DNA of 64,000 nt from Leucaena leucocephala (lineage: Eukaryota > Streptophyta > Magnoliopsida > Fabales > Fabaceae). The position numbers were made by a program, and so were the translations under genes. The stretch lies in contig CM073558.1 in the NCBI GenBank assembly GCA_037074615.1, forward strand, positions 3,711,501-3,775,500. Direction: 5' to 3'. Position 1 is the stretch's first letter, and every line of letters begins with the position of its first letter. Below are positions 59,887 through 64,000 of this stretch, piece after piece. The notes beneath the pieces were generated by a model. The model saw nothing but the letters and a program-made list of their open reading frames with translations, did not search any database and was not told where the DNA came from.

Positions 59887-62642
59887 GTGTTTTCTTTCTT
59901 AAAAAATAAAACTGTTTAGGTGCACTGAATTTTGAAGACTTATCATGTTAAAGTATATCTCTATATTTAAATAATGTTTATAAAAGTAATTAAATTGCCT
60001 ATTAGTAAAGTCTTTAAATTGATAATATGATTTGAACTTATAAACTTATATAAATTATAAATTAACTTTTGTTAGCATTAATGAGTTTTCTCTTTTGTGA
60101 GTTGTGAGCTGTGTATGTTAGTGTTGTGGGTTGTGAGCCTTTTGTGAAGATAAATAGAATGCTTATTGTAAATTGTGAAATAGGCATGAGAATAAGATGA
60201 AGGAGCTGTATGTGATTTGATGGCTGGTGAACAAATCATTTAACGATACTTAACTGGTTTTAACGTCTGGTTTATATATAATGGCAGACCATGCGAGACC
60301 CACCTTTAATAATCTCAAGACCATTTACTCCAAAAAAGAAAAAAGAAACTTATAAATTCGATCCCATTGCCACTGAAAAAGACATTGAATCGTGGAAAGT
60401 GAGAATCTAGATAGGATCAACCATTTTTGCCTCTAAAAAGTGTAACACTTCACGTTATTTTTTTTTTTAGTTCAGTCTCTGCAAACCATATTAGAGAAAC
60501 TTTATCCTAATTACAGCATATGCAATTAAGGGCATATTTTTTAAAACAAACAAAAATTTATTTGTTTCCAAAATAAAAAACTAAAAACTATTTTTAAAAA
60601 TAGAAAACTAAAAACAAATTTTAAATGTTTTGTAAAACTCTTTATTTTTTATATTTTTTTATTTTAGGTTTAGAAAAGTGACCTATTATTACAAAATTTC
60701 TTTCCACTACATGTTGCCGCTGCCAACAACCAACACCCTCAACTATTGGCATTAACCATCCTAATAGCAGTAGCCATCGACCTATACTACTATCAGCTAA
60801 CGTCAATTATTGCCATTATCGATGATCGCTATTACTGTTCGTTATCACCTGACGTTGATCTACTGCGACCACGACCACCGTCATCGGCAATATTAACTAT
60901 CGTCAACCATCATTATTGTTTATAGTCACCTGATTATAGCCAATGACGACCACACTATTGTCATTGTCACCGTCACTACAATTAGTTGGCTAATATAGTA
61001 TTTTAGTCTTTTACATGTGTAAGAAATAAGATAAGTCCCTTGATATTTATTTATAATTTTCTAGACTTGATTAGTATTATTTTTTTATAGGACACATGTT
61101 TATAATTTTCTGAAATATTTTCCTTAATTTTTCTGTCAACTGACAATTAAAAGAATGAATGTTTAATTAAGGGACAACATTGCTTCTTCTTTTTTAATGT
61201 TTTACAAGCGATATTAGATCAATTGATAATTTAAAATACTTAATGCTCTCTTTTTTAATCAAATTTTAGGAAAGAGATTGGGTTAAAGTTAGGGCTGACC
61301 TAAGTAGAGATGTGCATACATCGGGTTAATCATTGCTCTAATAATACTCCCGCTTTATTTAGTTATAGAGATATTTTCATAAGTACTACGATATTCTCAA
61401 AAATTAAACCCCTCCTTTTAGTGAAAGTGTGTGACCCTTTCAGTACTAAATTTATGAACGATAGATGAATACTTAATGCTCTTAAAAGAATAGTTTATGG
61501 TAAAAAATTATTACAAATATGTAGGTGTAAGTCAGATCAGTTATGTTATATAAAAAACTTGAATATTCATAAGCACTAAATCGGAATTTATTATTTTCAC
61601 AATCGTGTGCCTAATGCAAGCTCTTGTAAGTAAAAGACTAATTAATATAATATCTCTTTTAACACATAGTTAATTTAGTAATATAAGACACTATTAATTT
61701 TTTTAAAAAAATTTATATTTAAATTTTAAAAGAGACACATATGCTAAAAAAATAATAATAAATTTTAAAAATAGAATATTCAATTACTCAAATATCTAAT
61801 AATAATATTTAAAAAAATATCAGATAGAGTAATACATAATTTATGTCTCATTCATGCAACAACTACCACTGCAAAAATTTAATAAAATGAGAAAATTAGA
61901 CAAAAGAACCAAATGGAGAAAGAAGGGAAGGGTTGTTAGGTTAAGCTCTTGTGGGTAACACACCGACACTTCCTATATTAAATTTAGATAGAAAATAAAA
62001 ATAAAAGAACTAAAAAGCGCTGGCGCTTATTACCACTTTTAAAATAAATTCAAAATAAAAAATCTCTAGGAGATATAACTTAAAATATACTAATCACTTT
62101 CAATTATTTTACCAAAATTAAGGGAGGGTGATTAACTTATTAAATATGTCTTCTATTATAAAAAAATAATTTCATTCCTATTAAAAAATATATTCTCTCT
62201 CACATCTATCTTTTATTTGTAATTAAAAAAGAATAAAATTACTAAAAAAATTAATTACTCTCCAAATAATTTATATTATAGATCACTCTATTTCTTATTA
62301 TTATAAGTTAGTTTCAATTAATTTTCACATATTAAAAAATAATAATTAAATCATTAAATATATCTTAAATTTATAAAATTTTCTAAATTTGCCCTCATTA
62401 AATACTGTGTGTTGAAAAAATATGTTATATATTTTTTTCACACCTCTTTCCCCATTTAATAAGGATAAAATTAGAAAACAGTCATTAATAATTATTTATG
62501 TATGCAAAAAACTTATTTCATAATAAACTTATAATAAGTATAAAAGTGATATATTATTAGACCAAAAGAAATAAAATGTTATTCTAATTCTAAATATAAA
62601 ATTTAATTTAAAGGATATTTTAATCTAAATGTAAAGCAATAG
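59887..62642. other. spacer with a degenerate triplet-repeat region
   Basis: The first 300 bp or so are the LEA-2 gene's 3' UTR and flank. At about 60710-60985 lies an unusual run of CAT/CAC/GTC/ACC-type triplets (for example ACCACGACCACCGTCATCGG) within AT-rich DNA that begins 'gggcatattttttaaaacaaac'. It looks like the core of another non-autonomous element or an old trinucleotide expansion. No protein gene seen. Confidence 0.5.
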
Positions 62643-62650
62643 TTTCTTGT

Positions 62651-63420
62651 AGGGGTGTGCATGGGCAGGGCAGCCCCCCTGCCCAGTGCCCTGCCTAAAA
62701 AATGCATGGGTTGCATTTTGCAGCCCGATGCCCGACCCTGCCCGGTAAAAGCCCTAACAATTTTGGGCAGGGCATGGGCGGGCTGGGCATGCCCAAGTCG
62801 TGATGTCATGCTCATGTTGTGAAAAAAATTATAATTATAAATTTCTAAAATAATACTATATTCATGTGTCTTTAAGAGTTAAATAATATCTATACTTCAT
62901 TAAGAATAAGAGAACAAAGATAATAATTAAAATCTTGAGATCCATTGCATATAAAAAATAAGTGTTGAAATCTAAATAGTTTGTAATTATAACTTTGTAT
63001 CAATCTCCCTAATATTGATAAAGATAAAGCATCTAAAAAAATAAAATAAATAATTATAATTTGTAATGTAATCATATGATAATTAATAAAGTTTAAAAAA
63101 AAAGAAAAAATTAGTATAGTTATAAATATTAAAATATACAACTTACCTACTTATAATTCTAAAATTACCTTATAGTTACCAGTAACTATCATATTCTCCC
63201 TTTTAAGATAGAGAAAAAATAAAAAAAATAAAAGAAGGGGTGCTCATGGGCAGGGCAGGGCAGGGCAGCCCTTATTCCCAGTGCCCAGCCCGAAAAATAC
63301 ATGGGCTATATTTTGTAACCCGATGCCCGGCCCTGCCCGGTAAAAATCAGGTTAGGCAGGGTATTTTTTTTGAGGGTTGGACAAGGTATAACAGACCATG
63401 GGCATTATGCACAGCCCTTA
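62651..63420. mobile_element. hAT-like non-autonomous element with 8-bp target-site duplication
   Basis: A 770-bp insertion bounded by a perfect 8-bp direct repeat TTTCTTGT (62643-62650 and 63421-63428). The outer ends are inverted (AGGGGTGTGCATGGGC; reverse complement of the right end TAAGGGCTGTGCATAATGCC). GC-rich blocks of about 150-180 bp occur at both ends, and they are also direct repeats of each other. Both contain GGGCAGGGCAGCCC and CCCGATGCCCG(A/G)CCCTGCC. The centre is AT-rich and has no transposase. An 8-bp duplication with a (T)AGGGGTGTGCA end fits the hAT superfamily. Confidence 0.85.
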
Positions 63421-63428
63421 TTTCTTGT

Positions 63429-64000
63429 GTCTTCCATATTTGTCATTGCCATTCCCACTATAGTAGGTAGGTACCTTTATTGATAATTTCTTTATAATAA
63501 TTATCTTCAATTTTACACTTATGAAATAAAAGATATACAATCTATCTTCAGTAAATATAATACAATATATAGTCTCTTAAATTTGTCCTAATTATAATTA
63601 GTTTTTTTTATATAAACGGGAAAAAAAGAAAACAAATAGAAACTAGCCAGTCAGGATCCATCTCCAGCAACATAACATTTAAATAATATATTATTCTTAT
63701 TTTAATTTTAATCTTTAAATTTCTTTCTATTTAAAACATTCATTCTAATAATTAATAAACATTTGAACTATTTTTTCTGTTTAAGAGATTAAAATTTATA
63801 GTTTAAAATTTTAAGGACAAAAAATAAAATTTATAAATTTAAGAGATAAAAATTATGTTAACTCTTTAAACAAATAGGTGAGTTTCAAATATCAACTATT
63901 TTATGTAATAACCTAATTAGGAAAAAAGTATACCATTACACCTTAGAAAAATTAGACTCTGTTACTACTAGCTGAGATTTTTTTTTTTTTCGTTTTCTTT
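63429..64000. other. right-edge AT-rich sequence
   Basis: No gene, RNA or mobile-element end is visible; the window ends in a T-rich run. Confidence 0.55.

Noticed and set aside
1..64000. CRISPR arrays, bacterial-type operons, viral or retroviral genes
   Set aside because: The DNA is clearly plant nuclear. No spaced repeats of CRISPR type, no reverse transcriptase, gag or transposase motifs were seen in any frame I examined.

Overview
This window is ordinary nuclear DNA from a eudicot plant. The genes have many short exons bounded by GT-AG introns. The intergenic DNA is very AT-rich, with (AT)n tracts and small non-autonomous transposons. The proteins are plant-specific: an HD-ZIP class IV factor, a PRONE-type ROP exchange factor, photosystem I subunit H and HPR2. 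I cannot name the species. Ten complete or near-complete protein genes could be assembled exon by exon, plus the last exon of an eleventh at the left edge and one degenerate gene fragment. Exon coordinates are in the entries; all reconstructed frames close exactly.

Layout. 1-691: intron and final exon of a bHLH transcription factor (+), running in from the left. 692-5160: gene-poor. 5163-10354: a degenerate fragment and two hotdog-fold thioesterase paralogues, all on the minus strand. 11524-15698 (-): hexose transporter of the pGlcT2/SGB1 type. 17808-26725 (-): golgin candidate 5/TMF homologue in 19 coding exons. 27400-33600: repeat-rich spacer holding several copies of one miniature transposon family. 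33620-38834 (+): GLABRA2-type HD-ZIP IV gene. 39016-39550: hAT-like element. 39992-41153 (+): psaH. 42196-45075 (-): ROPGEF. 48460-50148 and 51139-52764 (+): tandem hydroxypyruvate/glyoxylate reductase genes (HPR2 type). 54872-56820: two adjacent DNA transposons with target-site duplications. 58462-59886 (+): membrane-anchored LEA-2 protein. 62651-63420: hAT-like element with an 8-bp target-site duplication.

The genes do not form a pathway. The order transporter, golgin 5, GL2, ROPGEF, HPR2 matches (from memory) Arabidopsis At1g79820, At1g79830, At1g79840, At1g79860, At1g79870. The psaH/ROPGEF pair and the thioesterases instead resemble neighbours on the duplicated Arabidopsis segments around At1g52230/At1g52240 and At3g16130/At3g16140/At3g16175. 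The window therefore looks like a less fractionated version of a block that Arabidopsis split after genome duplication.

I found no candidate for a wholly new biological system. The best leads are a thioesterase copy without an in-frame ATG, changed motifs in the thioesterase and GL2-type proteins, intron loss between the HPR2 tandem copies, a back-to-back transposon pair upstream of the GL2 gene, and a MULE with GC-richer cargo.
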